NCBI RefSeq assembly: GCF_040790665.1
Contig: NZ_CP160849.1
Span: forward strand, 2,815,501-2,879,500
Direction of reading: 5' to 3'
Length of the DNA: 64,000 bases
Source of the DNA: Sulfitobacter pontiacus
GTDB taxonomy: Bacteria; Pseudomonadota; Alphaproteobacteria; Rhodobacterales; Rhodobacteraceae
Both the position numbers and the translations under genes were made by a program. The notes under the pieces are model-generated. The model was not told the origin of the DNA. It was given only the letters and a program-made list of their open reading frames with translations, and searched no databases. How positions within the stretch are numbered: the first letter of the stretch is position 1; every line of letters starts with the position of its first letter. Positions 1-7,864 of the stretch are shown piece by piece.

Positions 1-714
1 CGACAGCGCGGCCCCTGTGACAAGGTAATCATAAGCCCAGATCTCCGCGTGCTGGCAGGCAAGGTCCAACTCCGCCTTGCCCTGATCGGCCACCAGGATC
101 GTCGTCTTGGCGCAGCCCGCAATCGCCTTGCGCGCCAGCACCTCGTCCGAGTTATAGTCCATCACCGCGCCCGACCCCGACAGCCCGCCACAGCTGAACA
201 CCGCGTAATCCATGCGGTAACCCGCGAAAAACGCCAGCGCTGCAGCGCCGATCAGATCCAGATCGCGCATCCGTACATTGCCGCCCGCCAGCTCCACCAT
301 CACGCCCGCGGCATTCTGCAGGGCGCACACCGCGTGGATGCTATTGGTCGCGACGAATAGGTCTTTGTGCGACGACAGAAACCGCGCGCAATGCTCAACC
401 GTCGTCCCCGTCCCAAGCGCCACCCGTGCGCCATCGGGGATCAGGTTCTTGACCGCCAAGGCGATGCGCTGCTTTTCCTGTCGCGCGATGGTTTCACGGG
501 GCAGGTAGCCGATATTCTCGCTTTGCTGGCGCAGCTGCACTTTACCCTTCCGCCGTTGCACCAGTGCCGCATCATCAAGCTCGCGCAGGTCGGCGCGGAT
601 GGTCTGCACCGAAACGTCCAGACGCTGCGATAGTTCGGCAGCGGACAAAGCGTCGTTCTGCGACAGCAGCGCAATGATCCTGTCGCGCCGGTCGGTCAGA
701 GTAGGTCGCGCCAT
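1..714 (-). CDS. DeoR/GlpR-family transcriptional regulator (C-terminus cut by window edge)
   Basis: The reverse strand opens with MARPTLTDRRDRIIALLSQN and continues through a DeoR-type winged helix (SAAELSQRLDVSVQTIRADL, about residues 23-42) into a DeoR sensor domain with the family motif GTGTTVEHCA and, near the window edge, AKTTILVADQGK. DeoR proteins bind DNA as repressors and are usually released by a phosphorylated sugar or related metabolite. The 238 codons visible have no stop, so the last part lies outside the window. The gene diverges from the ABC/phosphatase operon that starts at 884, so it probably controls that operon. The effector cannot be read from the sequence. Confidence 0.9.
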   Translation of the reverse strand, partial: MARPTLTDRRDRIIALLSQNDALSAAELSQRLDVSVQTIRADLRELDDAALVQRRKGKVQLRQQSENIGYLPRETIARQEKQRIALAVKNLIPDGARVALGTGTTVEHCARFLSSHKDLFVATNSIHAVCALQNAAGVMVELAGGNVRMRDLDLIGAAALAFFAGYRMDYAVFSCGGLSGSGAVMDYNSDEVLARKAIAGCAKTTILVADQGKAELDLACQHAEIWAYDYLVTGAALS

Positions 715-789
715 CTATTTTCCTTCGAAAACAACTCAAGGTTAGCCGGACCCTAGAGTGACCCCGTCCACGGCGCAATATAATTAAAT

Positions 790-822
790 CTGTTACGTAA
801 ATGTCATAAATCTGTAGCGTAA
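790..822 (+). promoter_or_regulatory. Putative triple Pho box (PhoB site)
   Basis: Three consecutive 11-bp units, CTGTTACGTAA, ATGTCATAAAT and CTGTAGCGTAA, stand head to tail. The middle and third units together come close to the PhoB consensus CTGTCATAAAT-CTGTCAT. The unit length and number match the clear Pho box before pstS in this window (29792-29824). A possible -10 element (GAATAA, about 827-832) follows at the spacing expected of PhoB-activated promoters. It lies about 60 bp before the ABC-transporter start at 884. Confidence 0.6.
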
Positions 823-847
823 GATGGGAATAAGGCGAGCGTGAAAT

Positions 848-863
848 GCTTTCGTACGAAAGC
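848..863. promoter_or_regulatory. Perfect 16-bp palindrome, candidate DeoR operator
   Basis: GCTTTCGTACGAAAGC reads the same on both strands. TTTCG half sites are typical of DeoR-family operators. It sits just downstream of the predicted transcription start and 20 bp before the start codon at 884, where a bound repressor would block transcription. The divergent DeoR gene is the natural candidate to bind it. TTCGAA-type half sites also occur just before that gene's own start, near 721-731. Confidence 0.55.
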
Positions 864-883
864 TACCTTTTCAGGAGAGCCCC

Positions 884-1852
884 ATGAAAACCATCCTCAC
901 CACCACCGCTTTTGCCCTGATGGCCAGCACGGCCCTTGCAGATACAATCACACTTTACACCTCGCAGCCCAATGCAGATGCACAGCAGACTGTGGACGCC
1001 TTCAAAGCCGCCAACCCCGACACCGATGTCGAATGGGTCCGCGACGGCACGACCAAACTGATGGCCCGTCTGCGCGCCGAGATCGAGGCAGGCAACCCGC
1101 AGCCCGACGTGCTGCTGATTGCTGACACCGTAACACTGGAAGGTATGGCCCAAGACGGTCTGCTCACCGCCTACCAATCGCCCGAAGCTGCCAACTATGA
1201 CAGCGCGCTTTATTCTGCCGACGGCTTCTATCACTCGACCAAGCTGATCACGACAGGCATCGTCTATAACACCGGCGTCGAGACAGCTCCGACCTCGTGG
1301 AACGACCTGAGCGATGCGGCCCTGAAAGGGCAGGTGGCCATGCCATCCCCGCTGTATTCCGGCGCGGCTCTGATCCATCTGGCAACCCTGACCGGCGATG
1401 ACAGCCTTGGCTGGGGCTATTACGAACAATTGGCGGAAAACGACGCCCGCGCCCAAGGCGGCAACGGCGGCACGTTCAAGGCCGTGGCCTCGGGCGAGAA
1501 ACCTTATGGCATGGTCGTCGACTTCCTCGCGATCCGCAACAAGGCCGAAGGGTCGCCTGTCGAATTCGTCTTCCCCACCGAAGGCGTATCCTATGTGACC
1601 GAGCCTGTGGCGATCATGTCGACCGCCAAGAACGTCGAAGGCGCACAGAAGTTCGTCGATTTCCTGCTCAGCGCGGAAGGTCAGGATGTGGTGCTTGAGA
1701 TGGGCTATATCCCCGCACGCGACGGCATGGGCGTGCCCGCCGGTTTCCCTGCGCGCGAAGACATCAAACTGATGGATTTCGATCCCGCGACCGCGTTGAA
1801 GGACGCCGAAGCCAACAAGGCCAAATTCACAGAGCTGTTTGGCGCCGAGTAA
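884..1852 (+). CDS. ABC transporter substrate-binding protein (iron/AEP/polyamine type)
   Basis: A 322-aa periplasmic binding protein. The first about 19 residues form a signal peptide ending in STALA, followed by mature DTITLYTSQPNADAQQTVDA, the typical opening of the SBP_bac_6/FbpA-like fold. AGGAGA stands 6 bases before the ATG. It heads an operon with a fused permease and an ATPase. Binding proteins of this group carry ferric iron, thiamine, 2-aminoethylphosphonate or other organophosphates. The ligand cannot be settled here, but the Pho box upstream and the phosphatase genes downstream favour a phosphorus compound over iron. Confidence 0.85.
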   Translation: MKTILTTTAFALMASTALADTITLYTSQPNADAQQTVDAFKAANPDTDVEWVRDGTTKLMARLRAEIEAGNPQPDVLLIADTVTLEGMAQDGLLTAYQSPEAANYDSALYSADGFYHSTKLITTGIVYNTGVETAPTSWNDLSDAALKGQVAMPSPLYSGAALIHLATLTGDDSLGWGYYEQLAENDARAQGGNGGTFKAVASGEKPYGMVVDFLAIRNKAEGSPVEFVFPTEGVSYVTEPVAIMSTAKNVEGAQKFVDFLLSAEGQDVVLEMGYIPARDGMGVPAGFPAREDIKLMDFDPATALKDAEANKAKFTELFGAE

Positions 1853-3555
1853 TGGGCGTTCTGACAAAAAACGGGGGCAGCCGGTCCGAGGGGTGGCTGC
1901 TCTCTACCATTTTGATTGTGGCGATCAGCCTGACCCTTGCGCCGGTGCTGCGCCTGTTTGTGGAAGGGGTGACGGATCAGGGCGCGGTTGGCCTGTCGCT
2001 CGCGGGCGAGGTGCTGCGCCAGCCATCGACGCTGAGCGCGCTGAAGCATTCGCTGGTGACCGCAGGGTTTGGCACCCTGGTCTCGGTGGTTCTGGGGGCT
2101 GCCTTTGCGTTTCTGGTAGCGCTGACCGATCTGCGCGCCAAGGCGGCGCTGGTCTTCTGCCTGATGATCCCGATGATGATCCCGCCCCAGATCACCGCGC
2201 TGTCGTGGACCCAGATTATGGGGCCGTCGTCTGTGTTGCTCAAGACCTTGGGGATGGCCCCGCCACTGGGCTCACCGCAGCCGCTTTATTCGGCGCAAGG
2301 TATCATTTTGTTGCTGGGCATCCAGCATATGTCGATCATTTTCCTGACCCTGCGTGCAGGTCTGCGCGCCATCCCGCAAGAGGTGGTAGAGGCGGCGCGC
2401 ATCAGTGGCGCGCGGGGGCTGCGCACGTGGTGGCAGGTGGTCATGCCCCTGACCCTGCCCAGTTTGGCCGCGGGAACGGCAATCACCTTTGTCACCGCTC
2501 TTGGCAACTTTGGCATCCCCGCGATGCTGGGTATTCCGGCGGGCTACGGAACCCTGCCGACACTGGTTTACCAAAAGCTGGCGGGCATGGGCACCAGCGT
2601 GCTGGCCGAGGTATCGATCCTTGCCATGCTGATCGGTGCGGTAGCTGTAACGGGCATCCTGACGCAACGGTTCTTCCAATCGCGCCAACGGGTCTATCTG
2701 GTGGGGGCCACGTCGCGCCCCTTGGCGATCCCGCTCGGGGCGGCGCGTCTGCCGGTCGAGGTGTTGCTATGGGCCGTGGTCTGCACGATCCTTGTGCTGC
2801 CCATGTTCGGCCTGTTGGCGACGTCGCTGGTGCCTGCCTATGGCGTGCCACTGCGGCTTGACACCGTAACCCTTCAGGCGTGGACCGAGGTCCTGCTGCG
2901 CCAACCGGTCACGACGCGGGCCTTTGCGAACTCCTTTGGTCTGGCGATCGGCGCGGCGGTTGTGCTCATGCTGCTCTGCCTGCCGCTGGCGTGGCTGATG
3001 GAGCGGAACCCGACGCGGCTGTCGCGGCTGTTCGACAGCCTGCTGGATCTGCCCTATGCCCTGCCCGGAGTGGTGCTGTCGATTGCGATGATCCTGCTGC
3101 TGATCAAGCTGCCGTTCACCGATGCGACGCTTTACGGCACGATCTGGATCATCTTCCTGGCCTATCTGGCGCGGTTCTTTGCGGTGATGTTCCGCCCCGT
3201 GCAAGCGAGCCTCGAGCAGTTAGATCCTGCCATGGGCGAAGCCGCGCAATCGGTGGGAGCATCGCTGTTCCAGCGGCTGCGCGATGTGATCGTGCCGCTC
3301 TCGGCACCGGCGGCGGCGGCAGGGGCGATCCTTGTGTTTCTCACCGCGTTTAACGAGCTCACGGTTTCCGCGCTGCTCTGGTCCTCGGGGACCGAGACGT
3401 TGGGCGTGGTCATTTTCAATCTGGACGACAGCGGCGAGACCGCAATGGCCAGCGCGCTGGCGATGACCATCGTACTGGTGGTTATGGCGCTGATGGTGCT
3501 GGTGCAGCTGATGTCCCGACGTTTCCCCAAAGGAGTAGTCCCATGGCAGACATAA
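1852..3555 (+). CDS. ABC transporter permease, two fused membrane domains
   Basis: A 567-aa inner-membrane protein built like FbpB: two homologous halves of about six transmembrane helices, each with an EAA-loop motif (VVEAARISGARGLRTWWQVV near residue 180 and MGEAAQSVGASLFQRLRDVI near residue 463) that docks on the ATPase. Its start overlaps the binding-protein stop (TAATG), which indicates translational coupling. It forms the channel of the importer. Substrate specificity lies with the binding protein and is not visible here. Confidence 0.88.
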   Translation: MGVLTKNGGSRSEGWLLSTILIVAISLTLAPVLRLFVEGVTDQGAVGLSLAGEVLRQPSTLSALKHSLVTAGFGTLVSVVLGAAFAFLVALTDLRAKAALVFCLMIPMMIPPQITALSWTQIMGPSSVLLKTLGMAPPLGSPQPLYSAQGIILLLGIQHMSIIFLTLRAGLRAIPQEVVEAARISGARGLRTWWQVVMPLTLPSLAAGTAITFVTALGNFGIPAMLGIPAGYGTLPTLVYQKLAGMGTSVLAEVSILAMLIGAVAVTGILTQRFFQSRQRVYLVGATSRPLAIPLGAARLPVEVLLWAVVCTILVLPMFGLLATSLVPAYGVPLRLDTVTLQAWTEVLLRQPVTTRAFANSFGLAIGAAVVLMLLCLPLAWLMERNPTRLSRLFDSLLDLPYALPGVVLSIAMILLLIKLPFTDATLYGTIWIIFLAYLARFFAVMFRPVQASLEQLDPAMGEAAQSVGASLFQRLRDVIVPLSAPAAAAGAILVFLTAFNELTVSALLWSSGTETLGVVIFNLDDSGETAMASALAMTIVLVVMALMVLVQLMSRRFPKGVVPWQT

Positions 3556-4586
3556 GCCTGTCCGCGCTTGGCAAATCATTCGCCGGAGCCCCCGCGCTGC
3601 ATGACATCACCACCACGTTCAAGGATGGCGAATTCGTCGCCCTGTTGGGGCCGTCGGGCTGCGGCAAGACCACGCTGCTGCGCCTGCTTGCGGGGTTCGA
3701 GATGCCGACGACGGGGCAGATTTCCATCGGCCCGCGCGAGGTCGCGCATGTGGCCGGCAACCGCATGGTCCCGCCCGAGGATCGTAACATCGGTTTCGTG
3801 TTCCAGTCCTACGCGCTTTGGCCCCATATGAACGTGCGGCGCAATGTGTCCTATCCGCTGGAGATCCGGCGTTTTTCCAAGGTCGAGATCACCGCGCAGA
3901 CCGATCAGGCGTTACAGGCGACGGGGCTGACGGACTATGCCGACCGGATGCCCTCCGACCTGTCGGGCGGGCAGCGTCAGCGGGTCGCTTTGGCGCGCTG
4001 TCTGGTGTCGCACCCCGATGCGGTGCTGCTGGACGAACCGCTGGCCAACCTTGATGTGGCGCTGCGGGCATCAATGCAAACGGTGTTCACCGACTTTCAC
4101 AAGCGCACCGGCGCGACGATGGTCTATGTCACCCACGATCAGTCAGAGGCGATGGCCATGGCCGACCGGATCGCCGTGATGGACAAGGGCCGCATCCAGC
4201 AGTTCGACACGCCCCAAACGCTGTATGAACGCCCCAAGAACCGCTTTGTCGCCGAATTCGTCGGGCGCGGCACGGTGGTGCCCATGCGCGGGTTCGAAAA
4301 GAGCGATAGCGCCCTGCACGGCCATGTTCTGGGGACGCGGATCGCCGTGCAAAGCGGGGATGACCTGCCAAGCCATGTCTGCCTGCGCCCCGAAAACCTG
4401 ACCATCAGCGAAACCGGCGACCTGCGCGCCAAAGTGGCGCGGGTGACCTATCTGGGCGGCAAATACCTTCTGGAAACCGTCGCGGACTGCGGCACGCGTC
4501 TGCTGGCTGAAACACGGGCACGGTTTGATGTCGGCATGCAGCTTGGCCTGACGATCACCACCCCATGGGCATTCTCCGAGGATTAA
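3543..4586 (+). CDS. ABC transporter ATP-binding protein (FbpC/PotA type)
   Basis: A 347-aa ATPase with Walker A GPSGCGKTT (residues 36-44), the signature LSGGQRQR, Walker B AVLLDEP and the switch histidine in VYVTHD, followed by a C-terminal TOBE-like regulatory domain from about residue 240. It overlaps the permease by 13 bases, with AAGGAG just before the ATG. It powers the importer encoded by the two genes before it. Confidence 0.9.
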   Translation: MADISLSALGKSFAGAPALHDITTTFKDGEFVALLGPSGCGKTTLLRLLAGFEMPTTGQISIGPREVAHVAGNRMVPPEDRNIGFVFQSYALWPHMNVRRNVSYPLEIRRFSKVEITAQTDQALQATGLTDYADRMPSDLSGGQRQRVALARCLVSHPDAVLLDEPLANLDVALRASMQTVFTDFHKRTGATMVYVTHDQSEAMAMADRIAVMDKGRIQQFDTPQTLYERPKNRFVAEFVGRGTVVPMRGFEKSDSALHGHVLGTRIAVQSGDDLPSHVCLRPENLTISETGDLRAKVARVTYLGGKYLLETVADCGTRLLAETRARFDVGMQLGLTITTPWAFSED

Positions 4587-5654
4587 ATGCAAAGCGTAAG
4601 AGTACTTTCCGGCATCGGGGACAAAGGCCCCGCATGCATGCAATTGAACACGGGCAATCGGCGCTGGCTGCTGGACTGCGGCTTTGGCCCCGAGGCCCAC
4701 GCCCATTTTGACCCGCGCTGGCTGAAGGGCGCGGATGCGGTCTTTATCACCCACGACCATATCGACCACATCGGCGGGGCGATTTATGCGGTAGAGGCGG
4801 GGCTGCCGATCTATGCCACCGCGCAAACCGCCAAGGCGCTGCCCCCTGCCGCCAAGGTCAACCTGCTGCCCGAACAGGGGGTATCCGTGATCGACGGCGT
4901 GCAGCTGACCACGGGGCGCAACGGGCACGCCATGGGCGGTGTCTGGATGCATTTCGCCTTGGGCGAGGGGCTGTTCTATTCGGGCGATTGGTCCGAGGAA
5001 TCCGACTGGTTCCCGCTGGATCTTCCGCCCCCCGCGGCAACGGCGATCCTGGACTGTTCCTACCAGCTTGACGATGTGCCCCAGACCGAAAGATTTGCAG
5101 CACTTGACGCCTTGCTGGACAGGCTTGAAGGGCAGGTGCTTTTGCCGGTGCCGCCATCGGGCAGGGCGGGCGAAATGGCCTTGCACCTGATCCGGCGCTA
5201 TGGTCACGCCAGCGTCATGCTGGACCCTGAATGTCAGGCGGTGCTGGCGACGGGTCTGCGCAGCGGCACGCTTGGCGTGGATGCGGCAGAGATCGCCCCG
5301 CTGCTGGCGCGCGGCCCGCTGGACGAGGCGCGTTTTCTGGTCTGCGACACCCCCAATGCCGATGGCGGTTCCGCCTGGGGCTATGTGCGCGCCTGGCATG
5401 AAAGCGGCCGTTTGGGGCGCGACGCGCATGTGGTCTTTACCGGCCATATGACCGCCCATGCCCGCGGGATCTGCAGCGTGCCGGGGGGATATTTCCAACG
5501 CTGGAACGTACATCCGCCGCTGCGTGATCAGGTGCGTATGCTGGAACGGCTTGGCGCGAAACGCTTTGCGCCAGCCTTCTGCACACAGCCAGAAGACTAT
5601 TTGATCGAGGATCTGGGCGTCGAGGTTTTCATGCATGATCCGGTGCGCCTGTGA
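4587..5654 (+). CDS. Metallo-beta-lactamase-fold hydrolase, beta-CASP-like
   Basis: A 355-aa protein with the zinc-binding motif THDHIDHIGG (His56, His58, Asp60, His61), a downstream His in NGHAMGG and the metal-bridging Asp in SGDWSEESD. The C-terminal third has TGHMTAHARG and RWNVHPPLRDQVRMLERL, which resemble the late motifs of beta-CASP nucleases (CPSF/RNase J/Artemis group). A phosphodiesterase or nuclease activity is therefore likely. The start codon directly follows the ATPase stop with no gap. Followed by two phosphatase genes, it probably breaks down the imported compound. PhnP-like cyclic phosphodiesterase is an alternative reading. Confidence 0.75.
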   Translation: MQSVRVLSGIGDKGPACMQLNTGNRRWLLDCGFGPEAHAHFDPRWLKGADAVFITHDHIDHIGGAIYAVEAGLPIYATAQTAKALPPAAKVNLLPEQGVSVIDGVQLTTGRNGHAMGGVWMHFALGEGLFYSGDWSEESDWFPLDLPPPAATAILDCSYQLDDVPQTERFAALDALLDRLEGQVLLPVPPSGRAGEMALHLIRRYGHASVMLDPECQAVLATGLRSGTLGVDAAEIAPLLARGPLDEARFLVCDTPNADGGSAWGYVRAWHESGRLGRDAHVVFTGHMTAHARGICSVPGGYFQRWNVHPPLRDQVRMLERLGAKRFAPAFCTQPEDYLIEDLGVEVFMHDPVRL

Positions 5655-6199
5655 GGGTGGCCGCGCTTCCGCCCTCGGACTTTTGCCTGATCCGCCACGG
5701 GGAGACGACCGCCAATGCGCAAAGCATCATCGCAGGGGTGACCGATGTAGCGCTGACCGCCCGCGGCCGCGATCAGGCGCGCGCGCTGGCCCGTCGTCGC
5801 TGGCCGCAGCCGGTCACGCTTTTCGCCAGCCCCGCCGCACGGGCGCGAGAAACCTGCAAGCTCGCCTTTCCGCAGCGCGGTTTTACCGTGATTTCCGCGT
5901 TGCGCGAACGCGACTGGGGGGCGTTCGAGGGGCAGCCGCTGTCGCAGCAACCCATACGCGAAGACACCCCCGACGGCGGCGAAAGCTGGCCCGCCATGCT
6001 TGATCGTGTCGCAGGCGCGATCCACGCGGCCTGTGCCGCCACACCCGCCGGCCACCTGCCGGTGCTGGTCTGCCATTCCGGTATCATCCGCGCCGCGCGC
6101 GTGCTGTGGACACCCCATGACGCGGGCACACGCCCGCCAAACGCCATCCCGATCCTGTTTCAGCGGTCGGGCACACTTCTTGAGGAGAAAGAGCTATGA
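5651..6199 (+). CDS. Histidine phosphatase family protein
   Basis: A 182-aa protein with the phosphohistidine motif LIRHGET (Arg15-His16-Gly17), the second arginine in SPAARARET and the late histidine in VLVCHSGIIRA, all expected of the phosphoglycerate mutase/acid phosphatase superfamily. It begins with GTG and overlaps the previous stop by four bases (GTGA). The family includes phosphatases of sugar phosphates, nucleotides and cofactors (CobC). No cobalamin gene is nearby, so removal of phosphate from the imported substrate fits the context better. Confidence 0.82.
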   Translation: MRVAALPPSDFCLIRHGETTANAQSIIAGVTDVALTARGRDQARALARRRWPQPVTLFASPAARARETCKLAFPQRGFTVISALRERDWGAFEGQPLSQQPIREDTPDGGESWPAMLDRVAGAIHAACAATPAGHLPVLVCHSGIIRAARVLWTPHDAGTRPPNAIPILFQRSGTLLEEKEL

Positions 6200-6660
6200 C
6201 ATCCGCCCCCCTGACACCTTGCGTGGTATTCGACGTCGACGGCACTCTGGCCGAGTTCGACGCGGCAAAGCTGGGTCATCTGGTGCATGGCGTCGAGAAG
6301 CAATGGGATGCCTTCCACATGGCGATGGCCGACGCCCCGCTGATTGCACCCATCGCCAAACTGATGCGCCGCCTGAAGCAAAGCGGCGAGACGATCGTCA
6401 TCTGCTCGGGCCGCCCTGACGGTTGGGCGGAACACACGATCGCATGGCTGCACAAACACGATCTGCCCTTCGACGGCGTTTACCTGCGCGCCAAGGATCA
6501 GGACGCCGCGAGCGATCCCGACGTCAAACGCCAAGCGCTGGCGCAAATGCAAGCGGACGGGCTGGCCCCCTGGCTGGTCATCGATGATCGCAGTTCGGTC
6601 GTTGACGCATGGCGTGCCGAGGGGCTTGCCTGCCTGCAATGCGCGCCGGGGGATTTTTAA
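6196..6660 (+). CDS. HAD-superfamily phosphatase, PNKP 3'-phosphatase-like
   Basis: A 154-aa HAD protein: motif I VVFDVDGTL (nucleophile Asp13, acid Asp15), motif II in VICSGRP and motif IV in LVIDDRSSVVDAW. The small size and the arrangement resemble the phosphatase domain of T4-type polynucleotide kinase. It overlaps the preceding gene (ATGA) and is the last gene of the operon. Together with the MBL-fold hydrolase this would allow stepwise removal of phosphate from a phosphodiester, perhaps a nucleotide-type compound. The substrate is inferred, not shown. Confidence 0.78.
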   Translation: MTSAPLTPCVVFDVDGTLAEFDAAKLGHLVHGVEKQWDAFHMAMADAPLIAPIAKLMRRLKQSGETIVICSGRPDGWAEHTIAWLHKHDLPFDGVYLRAKDQDAASDPDVKRQALAQMQADGLAPWLVIDDRSSVVDAWRAEGLACLQCAPGDF

Positions 6661-6782
6661 CGCGGGCGGGTGCAGCATCACGACCCTGATCGCGGATTTT
6701 GACAGCGCACCGCCCCACAGGGGCGTGCGACCAAGACGATGGTTTGTCCCGCAAGAGGTGGGCCTAAACTGTCAGGGTGAAA

Positions 6783-6872
6783 TGGCGGAGAGACAGGGAT
6801 TCGAACCCTGGGAACCCGTGAAGGCTCAACGGTTTTCGAGACCGCCCCGTTCGACCACTCCGGCACCTCTCC
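6783..6872 (-). tRNA. tRNA-Ser (anticodon CGA)
   Basis: The reverse strand folds as a class II tRNA: acceptor GGAGAGG with TCTCTCC, anticodon loop CTCGAAA giving CGA (reads UCG), a long variable arm, T arm CAGGG-TTCGAAT-CCCTG, discriminator G and an encoded CCA end. Confidence 0.95.
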
Positions 6873-7019
6873 GCATCGGTGTGGTGCGTCCGTTTAGGAT
6901 GGATTTTGCGGGGTGGCAAGGGGGGCTAGGCCAGTTTTCGCGGACACGGGGAATTTCATTGCTGACAGATGGATTTCGCCTAAGCTCTTGGGGTGGATCA
7001 ACTTGAAAGGAATGCCCTG

Positions 7020-7862
7020 ATGCGCCGACTGTCCCGTTTGCCGTTAACTTTATGTTTTGGATTGGCGGTCATGGTATCGCTGATTGCACCGATGGCACGG
7101 GCCGCCGACAGGGAAAGGGTCGATGCATTTCTGGAAGTCACAGGGTTTGATGTCGCCCTTGAAAGCATCCGGCTGTCTGCTGATTCCGCGCCGCAAATGC
7201 TGGGGATTGATGCGGATGCCTTCGGCTCTGAATGGTCGCGTCTAGTGCGCGAGGTATTCGAGACGGATTTGATGCTGGACATGGGCGCCGGTATTCTGGC
7301 GCAGGCGCTCAGCGATGATGCGCTGGAACATGCCTCGGATTTCTACGCCAGTGATCTGGGCCAACGCCTGGTGGCCGCCGAAAACGCGTCGCATATGGAG
7401 GAAGACGATGCCGCGAAAGCAGAGGCGGGCGATGCGATCCTGAACGGGCTGCGCGGGATCGATTCTCCGCGTGTGGATCTGTTGGCGCGTCTGAACGGGG
7501 CGAGCGATGTCGAGGAGAGCTCGATCAAGGCGCTGCAAGAGGTGCAGATCCGGTTCCTGATGGCAGCGGCGGGCGCGGGCGTGATCGAATTACAGATGGA
7601 AGAACCCGACCTGCGCGAAGCGATGCGCGCGCAAGAGCCCGAGATGCGCGCCTCTATCAAAGAGAATGCGCTGGCGGGGGCGGCCTATACCTATCAGGCG
7701 TTTTCCGATGAAGAGGTGCTGGTCTATGCCAAGGCGCTGGAAGATCCGCAGATGCAGGAGGTCTACGCGCTGATGAACGCCGTGCAGTTCGAGATCATGG
7801 CGAACCGGTTTGAAGAGGTCGCACAGCGGCTTGGCACCATGCAACCCAGTCAGGACCTGTAA
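7020..7862 (+). CDS. DUF2059-like secreted protein, first copy
   Basis: A 280-aa protein. The ATG at 7020 is preferred over an in-frame GTG 27 bases upstream because it begins a proper signal peptide (MRRLSRLPLTLCFGLAVMVS, cleaved near ARA-AD) and has AAAGGA before it. The mature part is helical and contains FYASDLGQRLVAAENAS, a pattern typical of DUF2059, here apparently occurring as diverged repeats. The protein should be periplasmic. Function is unknown. It is followed after two bases by a gene of the same kind, so the pair is probably co-translated. Confidence 0.75.
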   Translation: MRRLSRLPLTLCFGLAVMVSLIAPMARAADRERVDAFLEVTGFDVALESIRLSADSAPQMLGIDADAFGSEWSRLVREVFETDLMLDMGAGILAQALSDDALEHASDFYASDLGQRLVAAENASHMEEDDAAKAEAGDAILNGLRGIDSPRVDLLARLNGASDVEESSIKALQEVQIRFLMAAAGAGVIELQMEEPDLREAMRAQEPEMRASIKENALAGAAYTYQAFSDEEVLVYAKALEDPQMQEVYALMNAVQFEIMANRFEEVAQRLGTMQPSQDL

Positions 7863-7864
7863 CC

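Noticed and set aside
863-1867. 334-codon open frame antisense to the ABC binding-protein gene
   Set aside because: The opposite strand encodes a clear signal-peptide binding protein; this frame has Cys/His/Arg-rich, low-order composition and matches no family. It is a shadow of G+C-rich codon usage.
4143-5636. 497-codon antisense open frame over the ABC ATPase and MBL genes
   Set aside because: It crosses two well-supported genes with intact catalytic motifs and has no recognisable domain.
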